A DNA stretch of 64,000 bases from Quinella sp. 2Q5 (GCA_015206785.1 JADEZQ010000001.1:62001-126000), one strand, 5' to 3'. Positions 17,250-27,630 are shown, counted from the stretch's first letter. Numbers and translations are program-made. Notes: generated by a model from the sequence alone, not told the origin.

Positions 17250-18044
17250 ATGCGGGAACTCTTGACGCGAATGCACGAGTGGATGGCGCACTACATGAAA
17301 AGTTTCTACAGCGACGACGCGGAAGTTCAGCGCGGAATTCTGATTAAGGAGCGGCACACCGGCTACGTCACCGCGAACTGCGTGGAGCTGGCGAAATTTT
17401 TGCATCTGCCGCCGCACGATGTGGAGCTTGCCGAAATCATTGGGCTGTTCCATGACGTCGGTCGCTTCCGCCAATACAGCCTGTACAAGACCTTCAACGA
17501 CGCCGACTCGGAAGACCACGCCGACCTTGCGCTCAAAGTCATTGACGAGCTGAATTTTTTCACGGAGCTGAGCGCGGACGACTTTGCCGTCGTGAAGTTC
17601 GCCATTGCCAACCACAACGAGAAGATCGTCGCCGCAACCGACGACGCCCGAAAAATTTTGTTCGCCAAAATTATTCGCGACGCCGACAAGCTCGACATCT
17701 ATCGCGTGCTCGAACCGTTCCTTGCGCAATCCGCCGCCGACCAAATGCCAAACTTCATCAAGGCGAAAGGAAATCTCGTCGCCGACATCAGCCCCGACTT
17801 CGTGGAAAATTTCGTTACGGGCGAGCAGGCGGACTATCGCAAAATCCGCACGAACGGCGATAGAAAAATTGTGCGGCTGATGTGGATTTACGACATCAAC
17901 TTTTCGTGGACGATGCAAAAGATTGTCGAGCGCGGCTACATTGAAAAAATCGTTGCCAACCTGCCGATGGACGAACGAATTGCCGAGGGCGTGCGCCGTC
18001 TGCGTGCTCACGTCGCGGAAAAAATTTCTGAGGTGATTAGATGA
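17250..18044 (+). CDS. HD-domain metal-dependent phosphohydrolase
   Basis: This 264-residue protein has the HD signature: His36 (ERHTGYV), the pair His68-Asp69 ([11 protein letters not shown]), further histidines near 90 and 122, and Asp144/Asp146 in RDADKLD. Such enzymes bind one or two metal ions and hydrolyse nucleotides or other phosphoesters. The substrate is unknown. The ATG at 17250 follows GGGGG. Its last four bases overlap the glnS start (ATGA), so translation of the two is coupled; a link to tRNA or nucleotide metabolism is possible but not shown. Confidence 0.85.
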   Translation: MRELLTRMHEWMAHYMKSFYSDDAEVQRGILIKERHTGYVTANCVELAKFLHLPPHDVELAEIIGLFHDVGRFRQYSLYKTFNDADSEDHADLALKVIDELNFFTELSADDFAVVKFAIANHNEKIVAATDDARKILFAKIIRDADKLDIYRVLEPFLAQSAADQMPNFIKAKGNLVADISPDFVENFVTGEQADYRKIRTNGDRKIVRLMWIYDINFSWTMQKIVERGYIEKIVANLPMDERIAEGVRRLRAHVAEKISEVIR

Positions 18045-19693
18045 CAAACTTTATTCAGCAGGAGATTGAATCTGATTTGCGGGCGGGCAAGTACGCCGAC
18101 GGAATTCACACGCGCTTTCCGCCGGAACCCAACGGCTATCTTCATATCGGGCACGCCAAGAGCGTCTGCCTAAACTTCGGGCTGGCTCTTCACAACGACG
18201 GCTTGTGCAACCTGCGCTTCGACGACACCAATCCGACCAAAGAGGACGTTGAGTTTGTCGACTCCATTCAAGAGGACATCAAGTGGCTCGGCTTCGATTG
18301 GGGCGACAGAAAATTTTTCGCGTCGGATTATTTCGGCAAGCTCTACGATTACGCCGTCGAGCTCATCAAGCGCGGGCTCGCTTACGTCGACGATCTCACT
18401 GCCGAAGAAATTCGTGCCTACCGCGGCACGTTGACTGAACCAGGCAAAGAAAGTCCTCACCGCAACCGCAACGTCGAGGAGAACTTGGAACTGTTCACCC
18501 GCATGAAGAACGGCGACTTCCCCGACGGCTCCAAAGTCCTCCGCGCGAAGATCGACATGGCGTCGCCCAACATCAACATGCGCGATCCGGTCATCTATCG
18601 AATCACGCGGGCGACTCATCATCACACCGGCGACGACTGGCTGATTTATCCGATGTACGATTTTGCGCACCCGTTGGAAGACGCAATCGAGGGCATCACG
18701 CATTCGGTCTGCACGTTGGAGTTTGAAGACCATCGCCCGTTCTACGATTGGCTGCTTGACGCTTTGGGCTTCGACGTCAACACGCGCCCGCGGCAAATTG
18801 AATTCGCTCGGCTCGACGTGACGAACACCATCACCAGCAAGCGCAAGCTCCGTCAGCTCGTGGAAGAAGGTCACGTGCGCGGCTGGGACGATCCGCGTAT
18901 GCCAACGCTTTGCGGGCTTCGACGTCGCGGCTTCACGCCCGCCGCCATTCGCGACTTCTGCGAACGAATCGGCGTCGCCAAGTCCAACAGCCTCGTCGAT
19001 ATCGCGATGCTTGAACACTGCGTCCGCGAAGATTTGAACGCCAACGCCGATAGAGTTATGGCGGTGCTCGACCCGATTAAGGTCGTGCTCACCAACGTCG
19101 CCGAAGACAGCGTCGAGTATCTCACCGCGGAAAATCATCCGACGCGCGGCGGCAGTCGCTTCGTTCCGTTCACGCGGGAAATTTTCATCGAGCGCGAAGA
19201 CTTCATGGAGGACGCTCCGAAAAAATTTTTCCGCCTCAAGCCCGGCGGCGAGGTTCGTCTCAAGCACGCCTACATCATCAAATGCAACGAGGTCATCAAA
19301 AATTCCGCGGGCGAGGTCGTCGAACTTCACTGCACCATTGACCCCACGAGCAAGAGCGGCGGCGTCACTGCCAACCGCAAAATCAAAGGCACCATCCACT
19401 GGGTGAGCGCACGCTTCGCGCTCAACGCCGAGGTTCGTCTGTATGATTACCTGCTGACCACCGACGAGAACGGCAACTTGCCCGAAGACTTCATCGCCGC
19501 GCTGAATCCCGATTCGCTCATCGTCAAGCACGCGCTGATTGAGCCTTCCGTTCGTTGGACGGCGGCGGGCACGCACTATCAATTTCTACGGCTGGGATAT
19601 TTCGTCGTCGACCCCGACACCACGGCTGATAAGCTCGTCTTCAATCGCGTCGTCGGGCTCAAAGATACATGGGCTAAGGTCAAAGCCAAATGA
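18041..19693 (+). CDS. glnS: Glutaminyl-tRNA synthetase
   Basis: A 550-residue class I synthetase with [20 protein letters not shown] (HIGH motif) and [16 protein letters not shown]. The second signature reads ITSKRKL where GlnRS usually has [27 protein letters not shown] is typical of GlnRS, separating it from GluRS. It charges tRNA-Gln directly. The genome also has gatB (53424-54866), so the amidotransferase may serve mainly Asn-tRNA(Asn) here, which is inference. Confidence 0.96.
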   Translation: MTNFIQQEIESDLRAGKYADGIHTRFPPEPNGYLHIGHAKSVCLNFGLALHNDGLCNLRFDDTNPTKEDVEFVDSIQEDIKWLGFDWGDRKFFASDYFGKLYDYAVELIKRGLAYVDDLTAEEIRAYRGTLTEPGKESPHRNRNVEENLELFTRMKNGDFPDGSKVLRAKIDMASPNINMRDPVIYRITRATHHHTGDDWLIYPMYDFAHPLEDAIEGITHSVCTLEFEDHRPFYDWLLDALGFDVNTRPRQIEFARLDVTNTITSKRKLRQLVEEGHVRGWDDPRMPTLCGLRRRGFTPAAIRDFCERIGVAKSNSLVDIAMLEHCVREDLNANADRVMAVLDPIKVVLTNVAEDSVEYLTAENHPTRGGSRFVPFTREIFIEREDFMEDAPKKFFRLKPGGEVRLKHAYIIKCNEVIKNSAGEVVELHCTIDPTSKSGGVTANRKIKGTIHWVSARFALNAEVRLYDYLLTTDENGNLPEDFIAALNPDSLIVKHALIEPSVRWTAAGTHYQFLRLGYFVVDPDTTADKLVFNRVVGLKDTWAKVKAK

Positions 19694-19706
19694 GGAGGTG
19701 ATAACG

Positions 19707-20018
19707 TTGCCGAAAATTCCACGCGGCCTGACCGACAAGGACATGGTTCGCAATTACGTCGAAGAGGAGACGATTGAACAGCAACTCCTCACCGCAGCGA
19801 AGAAGGCAGAGAAACTTCGCCTGGTCGCTGAAGCCGAAGCCCCGCCCGCGCCGCTCGCTAAGGCGGGTTTCACACCGGAGCTGACCGACAAACTCGGTCG
19901 CGAACTGTTGGCGTTGAAGATTGAGCTATCCAACGCCGGCGTGCAAAGCTACAACTTCAAGATCAAACGCGACGGCGAACGCATCACACTGACCGTCGTC
20001 GACAAGAAACTACGCTGA
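19707..20018 (+). CDS. Small protein of unknown function
   Basis: I do not recognise this 103-residue protein. The start is a TTG at 19707 with AGGAGGTG upstream. It has a charged, helical N-terminal half (EEETIEQQLLTAAKKAEKLR), a short Pro/Ala stretch, and a C-terminal part (SYNFKIKRDGERITLTVVDK) that looks like two beta strands. It has no transmembrane segment or signal peptide. It directly follows glnS by 13 bases, so it is probably expressed with the synthetase. Codon use resembles its neighbours. Confidence 0.7.
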   Translation: MPKIPRGLTDKDMVRNYVEEETIEQQLLTAAKKAEKLRLVAEAEAPPAPLAKAGFTPELTDKLGRELLALKIELSNAGVQSYNFKIKRDGERITLTVVDKKLR

Positions 20019-20076
20019 GTGCACTTGTATACGAAAAATTTTTTGACCGAAATTTTTTCGAGAGGAAGGTCTTTCA

Positions 20077-21360
20077 ATGGACACAATGACTTACGTAGCG
20101 ATTGCGATCTTCGTGACTGCCTACGCGCTGATCATTTCCGAAAAGGTTCACCGCACCGTCGTCGGGCTCTTCGGCGCAATGCTGATGATTTTGCTCGGCA
20201 TCCTCGACCAAGAAACCGCCGTGCATCACATCGACTTCAACACCATCGGCTTGCTCATGGGCATGATGATTGTCGTCAACATCACCAGCGAAACGGGGCT
20301 GTTCAACTTCCTGGCGATTTGGGCGGCGAAGAAAGTCAAGGCGCAACCCGTCGCCCTGCTCGTGGCGTTGAGCACGCTGACCGCAGTTTGCTCGGCTCTG
20401 CTCGACAACGTCACGACCGTGCTTTTGACTGTGCCGATTACCTTCAACATCGCCGCGCAGCTGAAAGTCGACGTCAAACCGTTCCTCATGGCGCAAATCA
20501 TCAGCTCGAACATCGGCGGCACTGCCACGCTCATCGGCGACCCGCCAAACATAATGATTGGCTCGGCAGTCGGCTTGAGCTTCGGCGACTTCGTCCTGAA
20601 CATGACGGGCGTCTCAATCGTCATCTTTATCGTCACCGTTGCGATTATAGTTATGATTTACAAGAACGAACTGCACACCAAGCCCGAACTTCAAGACAAA
20701 GTCATGCGCCTCAACGAGCACGAACAAATCACCAACACGCTGCTGCTCAAGAAATGTCTGTTCGTGTTGGCGATAACGATAAGCCTGTTCGCCTTCCACG
20801 GCATGCTCGGTTTGGAATCGGCGACGGCTGCCTTGACGGGCGCGAGCCTCCTGCTTTTGATAACGTTCTCCCACAACGAAGAGATGATTGCCAAGATGCT
20901 CAGCAAGGTCGAATGGCTGGCGATATTCTTCTTCGGCGGGCTGTTCATTCTCGTCGGTGCGCTCGTTGAGACGGGCGTCATCAAGATGCTCGCACAAGAG
21001 GCGATGGAGATTACCCAAGGCGACCTCACGTTCACGGCGATTGTTATCATCTGGATGAGCGCGCTCGCTTCGGCGTTCATCGACAACATTCCGTTCGTCG
21101 CCACAATGATTCCGCTGATTAAAGACATGGGCGCGATGGGCTTGACGAATCTTGATCCGCTGTGGTGGAGCCTGGCACTCGGCGCGTGCCTCGGCGGCAA
21201 CGGTACGCTTATCGGCGCATCAGCCAACGTCGTCGTCGCGTCAATGGCGGCTCAGCGCGGGCGTGCCATCTCGTTCATCGGCTTCATGAAGGTTGCTTTC
21301 CCGCTGATGATCCTGTCGATAATCATCTCGACCATTTACGTCTACCTGCGCTACCTCTGA
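20077..21360 (+). CDS. ArsB/NhaD-type ion transporter (IT superfamily)
   Basis: The 427-residue inner-membrane protein has about ten or eleven transmembrane segments and the paired motifs of the arsenite/sodium-proton transporter group: GGTATLIGDPPNIMIG in the first half and GGNGTLIGASANVVVAS in the second, plus DNVTTVLLTVP and FIDNIPFVATMIPLI. Relatives export arsenite, exchange Na+ and H+, or carry anions, so the ion cannot be named from sequence. No arsR or arsA is present, which argues weakly against arsenite. RBS AGGAAGG precedes the ATG at 20077. Confidence 0.85.
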   Translation: MDTMTYVAIAIFVTAYALIISEKVHRTVVGLFGAMLMILLGILDQETAVHHIDFNTIGLLMGMMIVVNITSETGLFNFLAIWAAKKVKAQPVALLVALSTLTAVCSALLDNVTTVLLTVPITFNIAAQLKVDVKPFLMAQIISSNIGGTATLIGDPPNIMIGSAVGLSFGDFVLNMTGVSIVIFIVTVAIIVMIYKNELHTKPELQDKVMRLNEHEQITNTLLLKKCLFVLAITISLFAFHGMLGLESATAALTGASLLLLITFSHNEEMIAKMLSKVEWLAIFFFGGLFILVGALVETGVIKMLAQEAMEITQGDLTFTAIVIIWMSALASAFIDNIPFVATMIPLIKDMGAMGLTNLDPLWWSLALGACLGGNGTLIGASANVVVASMAAQRGRAISFIGFMKVAFPLMILSIIISTIYVYLRYL

Positions 21361-21371
21361 TAACTTGAGTG

Positions 21372-21418
21372 CGAAAAAAATTTCCCCCGCCGCTCGCGAT
21401 GAGTGACGGGGGATTTTA
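21372..21418 (+). terminator. Terminator after the ion transporter
   Basis: CCCCCG and CGGGGG pair around a 17-base loop, followed by ATTTTATTT. Confidence 0.75.
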
Positions 21419-21443
21419 TTTGTGTGTCCGCTTTCGGTTGATG

Positions 21444-21592
21444 ACTGCGTCTGCGTTTAGATCTACTTTTCTTTGCCGGTCCAAAGAAAAGTAGCAAAAG
21501 AAAGGACCTCCGAGCCGGCAACGACGCATCACGTCGTCGTATGCCGGCGGCCGCCCATCCATGGGCGGCCTCGTTGTCGGCTGATTCAACGG
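21444..21592 (-). repeat. Dispersed three-hairpin repeat, copy 1 (inverted orientation)
   Basis: About 150 bp, closely related in reverse complement to 34578-34735 and 47684-47842. It contains three consecutive inverted repeats: CTACTTTTCTTTG with CAAAGAAAAGTAG (21463-21494), a 13-bp stem with GCCGGCA/TGCCGGC ends, and GGCCGCCC/GGGCGGCC. It lies between two convergent genes, after the transporter terminator and before the pyrC stop. No transposase or coding content is evident. Confidence 0.85.
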
Positions 21593-21604
21593 GTGCGGAA
21601 GGTG

Positions 21605-22882
21605 TCAGCGGTTGAGTGTTAGCAACTTTCCGCCGACGATGGTCGCGATTGATTTGCCGCGCAGCTCGCGCCCGACGAACGGCGAATGACTTCCGCGCGT
21701 GAAAAATTTTTCGGCGTCGACAGTCCAGAGCAGGTCGGGGTCAATGACGGTGACATCAGCCGCCGCGCCGACGCTGAGCGTGCCCGCGTCGAGTCCGAAA
21801 ATTTTTGCGGGCTCGGCGGTCATCTTCGATATCAACGTGCGCAAATTGATCTTGCCCGCGTGATAAAGCTCGGTGAACAGCACGCCGACGCTCGTCTCCA
21901 AGCCGGGGAAGCCGCTGGGCGCGTAGATGTACTCGCGGTCTTTCTCTTCGGGGGCGTGCGGCGAGTGGTCGGTGACAATGGCGTCAATCGTCCCGTCAAT
22001 CAAACCGGCAAGGCAAGCGTCGCAGTCGGCTTGAGTTCGCAGCGGCGGATTGATCTTTGTGCAGGAGTCGGAAGGGTCAACGAGATCTTCTGTCATGGTT
22101 AAATGTTGCGGCGTGACTTCGGCGGTGACACGAACGCCGCGGCGTTTGGCTTCGCGAACGATGTCGACGGCGCGGGCAGAGCTGATGTGCGCAATGTGAA
22201 CCCGTCCGCCGGTGTATTCGGCAAGCAGGCAGTCGCGGGCAACGGCAATGTCTTCGGCGACAGTCGGACGACCTTTCAAGCCGAGCAGCGCGGAACGTTT
22301 GCCCTCGTTCATAACGCCTTCGGCAACGAGCGTCGTCTCCTCCTCGTGGCAGATGACAACCTTGCCCGTGTCGTGCAGATAGTCGAGCGCATTGACGAAG
22401 ACCTTGGCGTTGTCGTCGAAGGAACCGTCGTCGCTGAAGGCAACTGCTCCCGCGGCAATCATGTCGCGCATCTCGGCGAGCTCCTGACCTTTGCGAGCTT
22501 TGGTGACGGCACCGATGATCTTGATGTTGACAAGACCGACGTCCTCGGCGCGTTTGACCATTGAGCGAACGAGCGCAGCGTTGTCCACGGCGGGGGAAGT
22601 GTTTGGCATCGTCGCGACCGTCGTGAATCCACCGGCAGCCGCCGCCTTCGAGCCGCTGACGAAATCTTCCTTCGCCTCTTGACCGGGCTCACGCAGGTGA
22701 ACGTGCATATCAATCAGACCTGGCACAACGAGCTTGCCCGCCGCGTCGAAGACTTCATCAGCCGCCGCGTCAATGTCGGGCTCAACCGCCGCAATCTGTC
22801 CGTCGACAATGAGAACGTCCGCAATGCCGTCGAATTTGTTTGCGGGGTCAATCACGCGTCCGCCGCGAATCAAAAGTTTCAT
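21605..22882 (-). CDS. pyrC: Dihydroorotase
   Basis: The 425-residue amidohydrolase has the metal-binding DMHVHLREPG near residue 60, the CHEEE and HIAHISSA histidines, and TDHSPHAPEEK with the catalytic aspartate. It closes carbamoyl-aspartate to dihydroorotate in pyrimidine synthesis. The length and motifs fit the type I (long) class. Its ATG at 22882 overlaps the pyrB stop by one base; a GTG three bases earlier is an alternative. It is last in the run of minus-strand genes from 27533. Confidence 0.96.
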   Translation of the reverse strand: MKLLIRGGRVIDPANKFDGIADVLIVDGQIAAVEPDIDAAADEVFDAAGKLVVPGLIDMHVHLREPGQEAKEDFVSGSKAAAAGGFTTVATMPNTSPAVDNAALVRSMVKRAEDVGLVNIKIIGAVTKARKGQELAEMRDMIAAGAVAFSDDGSFDDNAKVFVNALDYLHDTGKVVICHEEETTLVAEGVMNEGKRSALLGLKGRPTVAEDIAVARDCLLAEYTGGRVHIAHISSARAVDIVREAKRRGVRVTAEVTPQHLTMTEDLVDPSDSCTKINPPLRTQADCDACLAGLIDGTIDAIVTDHSPHAPEEKDREYIYAPSGFPGLETSVGVLFTELYHAGKINLRTLISKMTAEPAKIFGLDAGTLSVGAAADVTVIDPDLLWTVDAEKFFTRGSHSPFVGRELRGKSIATIVGGKLLTLNR

Positions 22883-23826
22883 CACGCCTCGCCTCCGTTC
22901 AATGTCAAATCCAGCAGAGCCATGCGAACCGCCACGCCGTTTTGAACCTGGTCGTGGATTGCCGAGCGTTCAGCGTACGTGACTGCCGACGAAATTTCCA
23001 GACCTTTGTTCTGCGGACCGGGGTGCAAGATCAGCGCGTCGGGTGCGGCGAGCTTCAGGCGTTCGTCGTTTATGCCGAAGACCCGCGCATATTCTCTCGT
23101 CGATGGGAAAAGTCCCGCTTGCTGACGTTCGAGCTGAATGCGCAAGACATTGACGACGTCCGCGCCGCGAAGTGCCGTCTCAATCCTCTCGTGCAATGTC
23201 GCGCCGTCGAATGCGAAGAACCTCGGCAACAGCGTCTTCGGTCCGGCAAGGTGAACTTCCATGCCCATCTTCGTCATTGCGTAGACGTCCGAGCGGGCAA
23301 CGCGGCTGTGCAATATGTCGCCGACGATTGCAACCTTCAATCCCGCGAGCCGACCTTTGCGCTGTTCGATGGTGAACAGATCGAGCAGAGCCTGCGAAGG
23401 GTGAGCGTGAGCACCGTCGCCCGCGTTGATGATGATCGGGCTGACGGCACGCGTCGCGAAATCCGCCGCACCCTCCGCTTTGTGCCGCATGACAATCGCA
23501 TCGACGCCCATTGCCTCAATCGTGCGCAACGTGTCGCGCAGACTTTCGCCCTTGACGATGGAACTGGTGCCGCTTGTGATGGACACGACGTCCGCGCCGA
23601 GATACTTGCCCGCCAGCTCAAAGGACGTGCGCGTTCTGGTCGACGGCTCATAGAACAGATTGACGATTGACTTGCCGCGCAGGTTGGGCAATTTCTTTTC
23701 CACGCCGCGCCGAATGATTTGCTTGAACTTGTAAGCCGCGTCGAGTATCAGACGAATGTCCGCCGCGGAAAAATTTTCCAACGCCACGACGCTCCTGCCG
23801 AACAAACTTGCCGAAACTTTTTCCAA
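22882..23826 (-). CDS. pyrB: Aspartate carbamoyltransferase, catalytic chain
   Basis: A 314-residue transferase with the carbamoyl-phosphate motif FYEPSTRTRTSFE, HPSQALLDLF and HPGPQNKGLEI. It makes carbamoyl-aspartate, the substrate of the next gene's product. I choose the TTG at 23826, eight bases after AAAGGAG; the GTG at 23835 overlaps that ribosome binding site. No pyrI regulatory chain or pyrR-type attenuator is visible; instead pyrBC follow lepB by a short gap and appear to be co-transcribed with cell-envelope genes. Confidence 0.95.
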   Translation of the reverse strand: MEKVSASLFGRSVVALENFSAADIRLILDAAYKFKQIIRRGVEKKLPNLRGKSIVNLFYEPSTRTRTSFELAGKYLGADVVSITSGTSSIVKGESLRDTLRTIEAMGVDAIVMRHKAEGAADFATRAVSPIIINAGDGAHAHPSQALLDLFTIEQRKGRLAGLKVAIVGDILHSRVARSDVYAMTKMGMEVHLAGPKTLLPRFFAFDGATLHERIETALRGADVVNVLRIQLERQQAGLFPSTREYARVFGINDERLKLAAPDALILHPGPQNKGLEISSAVTYAERSAIHDQVQNGVAVRMALLDLTLNGGEA

Positions 23827-23839
23827 GCCGTTCACTCCT

Positions 23840-24364
23840 TTACGGTAATGCCGCGAAATAAGACACGGGCCAGAAAATCAGAGCCGCCTTGCCCTTGACG
23901 AGCTCAAGCGGAACGAAGCCGACATCGGGGAAGCGAGAGTCCAAAGAATTTCGGCGGTTGTCCCCGCAGACGAAGAGCGTTCCTTCGGGCACGGTCTGCT
24001 TGGGATATTCGGTGCGGGTCTTCTCGGCAATGTAGTCCTCGTTGACCAGAGCGTCGTTGACGTAGACGTGACCGTCTTTGATCTCGATGGTGTCGCCGCC
24101 GACGGCAATGACGCGCTTGATGAAGTCACGGGTGTGGTCGCGCGGATAGCGGAAGATGATGACTTCGCCGCGCAACGGATTTCGCCAGTGATAGATGAAT
24201 TTGTTGACGACGAGCCGTTCGCCGTCTTGCAAGGTCGGTTGCATGCTCGGACCGTCCACAACGTAAAGTTCAACGATGAACCAGCGAATCATAAGCGCAA
24301 CCACAACTGCCCCCGCCAAAGACAATATCCAACTTCGCGTTTCCTTATCGATGATTGAATCCAT
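23840..24364 (-). CDS. lepB: Signal peptidase I
   Basis: The 174-residue protein has one N-terminal membrane anchor (about residues 12-31), the catalytic serine Ser40 in GPSMQPTL, and the lysine Lys83 in DFIKRVIAVGGDTIEI, forming the Ser-Lys dyad. It also has the box CGDNRRNSLDSR. It removes signal peptides on the outer face of the inner membrane. Length fits the short Gram-positive-type enzymes. The ATG at 24364 follows GAGGGG. It lies between murA and pyrB in the same direction. Confidence 0.95.
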   Translation of the reverse strand: MDSIIDKETRSWILSLAGAVVVALMIRWFIVELYVVDGPSMQPTLQDGERLVVNKFIYHWRNPLRGEVIIFRYPRDHTRDFIKRVIAVGGDTIEIKDGHVYVNDALVNEDYIAEKTRTEYPKQTVPEGTLFVCGDNRRNSLDSRFPDVGFVPLELVKGKAALIFWPVSYFAALP

Positions 24365-24389
24365 AGAAATCCCCTCGTGAATTGATAAC

Positions 24390-24421
24390 ATTAATCCCGC
24401 CGAACCGGTCGACGGGATTTT
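24390..24421. terminator. Possible hairpin between murA and lepB
   Basis: AATCCCG and CGGGATT pair around 13-14 bases. The T-run is on the plus-strand side; on the transcribed minus strand the stem is followed only by AATG, so it may act as a weak terminator or a processing site. Confidence 0.35.
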
Positions 24422-24436
24422 TGATTGCGAATTGAT

Positions 24437-25702
24437 TCAGCTATCGACGCGCTTGATGTCTGCGCCGAGGCTGACGAGCTTTTGAACGAGATTGTCATAG
24501 CCGCGGTCGATGTGGTGAATGTAGCCGACTTGGGTTTCGCCTTCGGCAACGAGAGCCGCCAAAACAATTGCCGCGCCCGCGCGAAGGTCTGTGGCTTTGA
24601 CTTGGCAGCCCGTCAATTTGTCTTGCCCCTCGACGACGGAAGTGCGCCCGTCGATTTTGATTTTGGCACCCATGCGCCGCAGTTCGTCCACCTGCATAAA
24701 ACGATTCTCGAAGACGGTTTCGGTGACCATGCTCGTGCCTTCGGCAATCGTCAACATTGCCATGAACTGCGCCTGCATATCGGTCGGGAAGCCGGGATAC
24801 GGCAGGGTCTTTATGTCGACGGCGCGGGGGCGTCCGTTGCCGACGACGCGAATGCCGTCCACGTCCTCCATCACGCTGACGCCCGCCTCTTTGAGCTTGG
24901 CGATGACAGGCTTCAGGTGTTCGCTTATGGCGTTGGCGATGTAGACGTCGCCGCGAGTCATTGCCGCGGCAATCATGTATGTGCCCGCCTCTATCCTGTC
25001 GGGGATGATTGTGTAGTCGCGGGCGATTAATTTGTTTGCGCCTTCGACTTTGATGACGTTGGTGCCGGCTCCGCGGATATTTGCGCCCATAATGTTCAAG
25101 TAGTTTGCAAGGTCAACGATCTCCGGTTCCTGCGCGGGGTTCTCGATGACTGTCTGCCCCTGAGCCATTGAAGCCGCCATCAAGATATTTTCCGTGGCAC
25201 CCACGCTTGGGAAGTCCAGATAGATTTGCGCGCCCTTCAAGCCGTTTGGCGTCGTGGCGTCGATGTAGCCGTGACCGATGGAAATTTTTGCGCCGAGTGC
25301 CTCAAGACCTTTCAGGTGCAGATCAATCGGGCGCGTGCCGATTGCGCAGCCGCCCGGCAAAGAAATTTTTGCACGACCCAACCGAGCCAGCAGTGGTCCC
25401 ATGATGAGGAAGGAAGCGCGCATTCTGCGAACGATGTCGTATGGTGCGGTTATATTTTCAATCGTCGTGGCGTCGACGAACAATTTGTTGTTTGCGATGT
25501 CGTGGCGGACTTTGACGCCGAGCGTGCGCAGGATTTCGCTGATGGTGCGTACGTCGTCGAGGTTGGGCACTTCGTCCAGGCAAGTGACGTTGTCCTGACC
25601 CAAAAGCGTCGCCGCGATGACGGGAAGGACGGCATTTTTCGCGCCGCTGATTTTAACGGTGCCGCTCAATCGTCTGCCGCCTCTTATAACCAGTCTCTCC
25701 AA
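24437..25702 (-). CDS. murA: UDP-N-acetylglucosamine 1-carboxyvinyltransferase
   Basis: The 421-residue enzyme has [15 protein letters not shown] at the N-terminus, the catalytic Cys119 in [15 protein letters not shown], and [15 protein letters not shown] near the C-terminus. It transfers enolpyruvate to UDP-GlcNAc, the first committed step of peptidoglycan synthesis; the cysteine is the residue attacked by fosfomycin. The TTG start at 25702 is nine bases after GGAGG. It could be murA or the second Firmicute copy murZ; context does not settle this. Confidence 0.95.
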   Translation of the reverse strand: MERLVIRGGRRLSGTVKISGAKNAVLPVIAATLLGQDNVTCLDEVPNLDDVRTISEILRTLGVKVRHDIANNKLFVDATTIENITAPYDIVRRMRASFLIMGPLLARLGRAKISLPGGCAIGTRPIDLHLKGLEALGAKISIGHGYIDATTPNGLKGAQIYLDFPSVGATENILMAASMAQGQTVIENPAQEPEIVDLANYLNIMGANIRGAGTNVIKVEGANKLIARDYTIIPDRIEAGTYMIAAAMTRGDVYIANAISEHLKPVIAKLKEAGVSVMEDVDGIRVVGNGRPRAVDIKTLPYPGFPTDMQAQFMAMLTIAEGTSMVTETVFENRFMQVDELRRMGAKIKIDGRTSVVEGQDKLTGCQVKATDLRAGAAIVLAALVAEGETQVGYIHHIDRGYDNLVQKLVSLGADIKRVDS

Positions 25703-25718
25703 AGTCTCAATCCTCCTG

Positions 25719-27533
25719 TCAAACTTTTTCGACGGTCAAGACAGTGCGCATGACGTTATCGATGATGTAGTCGGTGTCGATTTTATTGTCGACCTTCGCG
25801 GCACTCTTGCCTTCCTTCTTGAGGCGTGCCTGAAGCCGTTTTGCTTGAGCCAGCCCGCGACGAAGATCCTTGTCGGACTTTTCGCCGGCGGCACCGAGCT
25901 CAACGACGAGCTGATTGTTCTTGCCGGTCTTGAGGAAGTCTTTGATCTTGTCTTCGTAGCTGCGGTTGGAATCGGCGGTTATGATGCCGGGGACGGTCGG
26001 TTTGGTGACGGGAACGAGTGCGCCGCCGTGAACTTCCAGAGCCAACGAACCTTGCAGGGCAGTGAGCGGCACGCTATAGGGCAGGACGACCTTTTCGCTG
26101 GGCTTGCGGTACGGCTGAAGCTCGACGGTCAAGTTGACGGTGTCGCCGGGCTTAACGGATTTCTTGTCGGGCGTAATGGAAATGATTGACGCCGTGCGCC
26201 TGTCCATCTCGAAGGCAATCTCCACGTCCACGCCGAAGATGTTGACTTCTTCCTTGGTGTTGGAGCAGACGAGATTCAACGCTTGCATAAGTTCGACGAC
26301 TGCAACTTGCCCGACGTCCGAGGGGTTGTAGAACATGTTCTTGCGGGAGAGGGAGCCGCTCTTTATTGCGTCGGTCTTGATGTTGAAGTTGATATCGACC
26401 GTGCTTTCGGCGAGGGAGTCAGCCATCTTGCTCAGCGCGGTATAAGCGATTGACGCGCCGAGTTTGGGAATGAGGCTTTCGTTGTAGGCAATTTGAGCGT
26501 TGTAAGTTTCTTGGCGGTTGAGGTCTTTGTCGCGAATGGTGACGGTTATCGGCACGACGGCGGGGAATGAGCCGAGGATACCCGAAATGCCTGAGTCGCG
26601 GTCTTGATTGATGCGCCCGATGATGTGACCGATGCCCGCGAGCTTGACGCCGTTGCCCGTCAAACCGCTGACCGAGCCGATAACCGAGGCGTCCGTCATG
26701 AAGAAGTTGACGTTGCCGGCGTGCGTGAAGGGGTGTCCGAAGGCGAGAATGTCTTTGCCGTTGACGGCGGTGACAGTGCCGGTTGCGCCGAGCGAAAAAT
26801 CTCCGCAGATGATGGCGACGCCGAGTGCCGAGCCGGGTTCCAACGTGGCGTTCACGTCAACGCCCTGTTCGATTGCCTTGGGCACCGCCTGCAGTGTCGT
26901 CAAGCCGAGCGGTTGCAGTTGGTGTTGCAGGAAAGTCATTCCGCCCGCATTAAAGCCGTTGACATACAGCGCGGCTTCTTGAACGGCGGGGGCAGTCACG
27001 TCGGCTGAAGTATCGGTTGCGGCGTCGGAACTTTCGGACGTGTCGTCGGGTTTATCTTCGGGCTTGGGAGCGAGAGCCTCCTGCGCCTTGATGATCTTCT
27101 GATAGTTGAGCTGAGCTTTCGGGTCGGGCAGACGCCACATCTCCATCATGTTTTCAATCGGCGTGATGAAGAACATGTACGGATCCATTTCCTTGAGCGT
27201 GGCTGCCAATGCGCCGACGAGTTTGCCGTTGATGTAGACGGGGCTGCCGCTCATGCCCTGCAAGACGCCGCCCGTGCGACGGATGACTTCGCCGGAGCCC
27301 TTGGCAATGATCATGCGCTTGGAGCCTTTGCCTTCGTCGGTGACGCCGATGATTGCCACGTCGAAGGCTTCTATCCGACCGGAGCCATCAACGACGGTAT
27401 AAGCCTTGCCGTTCATGCCGCTTTTTAGTTGGTCGAACGGAAAGATTTCGGGCATTGCCAAAGCCGCCTGCGGCGCGACCAACACCGTGGCAAGCAGAAT
27501 GATTAAAAATGATTTCGCAAACAGTCTTTGCAA
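25719..27533 (-). CDS. SpoIVB-type S55 peptidase, exported
   Basis: About 604 residues, starting with a signal peptide (hydrophobic [12 protein letters not shown], then [11 protein letters not shown]). The next 120 residues match the peptidase S55 domain of Spo[15 protein letters not shown], then [20 protein letters not shown], which holds the catalytic serine. The C-terminal half is a large unassigned region with beta-rich stretches, including [16 protein letters not shown]. SpoIVB cleaves SpoIVFA in sporulating Firmicutes; the target here is unknown. I favour the TTG at 27533, nine bases after GGAG; the ATG at 27548 lacks a ribosome binding site but is possible. Promoter at 27583-27611. Confidence 0.8.
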   Translation of the reverse strand: MQRLFAKSFLIILLATVLVAPQAALAMPEIFPFDQLKSGMNGKAYTVVDGSGRIEAFDVAIIGVTDEGKGSKRMIIAKGSGEVIRRTGGVLQGMSGSPVYINGKLVGALAATLKEMDPYMFFITPIENMMEMWRLPDPKAQLNYQKIIKAQEALAPKPEDKPDDTSESSDAATDTSADVTAPAVQEAALYVNGFNAGGMTFLQHQLQPLGLTTLQAVPKAIEQGVDVNATLEPGSALGVAIICGDFSLGATGTVTAVNGKDILAFGHPFTHAGNVNFFMTDASVIGSVSGLTGNGVKLAGIGHIIGRINQDRDSGISGILGSFPAVVPITVTIRDKDLNRQETYNAQIAYNESLIPKLGASIAYTALSKMADSLAESTVDINFNIKTDAIKSGSLSRKNMFYNPSDVGQVAVVELMQALNLVCSNTKEEVNIFGVDVEIAFEMDRRTASIISITPDKKSVKPGDTVNLTVELQPYRKPSEKVVLPYSVPLTALQGSLALEVHGGALVPVTKPTVPGIITADSNRSYEDKIKDFLKTGKNNQLVVELGAAGEKSDKDLRRGLAQAKRLQARLKKEGKSAAKVDNKIDTDYIIDNVMRTVLTVEKV

Positions 27534-27582
27534 GTCTTTCAACTCCATTTCGGAACGCAAACTTTTAATCGGTGTCTAAGGC

Positions 27583-27611
27583 ATAATAAATCATCTTTCA
27601 GTTAACGTCAA
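27583..27611 (-). promoter_or_regulatory. Promoter of the S55-murA-lepB-pyrBC run
   Basis: On the minus strand TTGACG, 17 bases, TATTAT: a near-consensus promoter. It is back to back with the rfbC promoter. Confidence 0.8.
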
Positions 27612-27630
27612 GGCGGCACCTGTCGCTTGC

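Noticed and set aside
18170-19582. 470-codon open frame antisense to glnS
   Set aside because: Fully opposite a clear synthetase gene.
20077-21360. Arsenite exporter arsB
   Set aside because: Motifs fit the broad ArsB/NhaD group, and no arsR, arsA or arsC accompanies it, so a specific substrate is not assigned.
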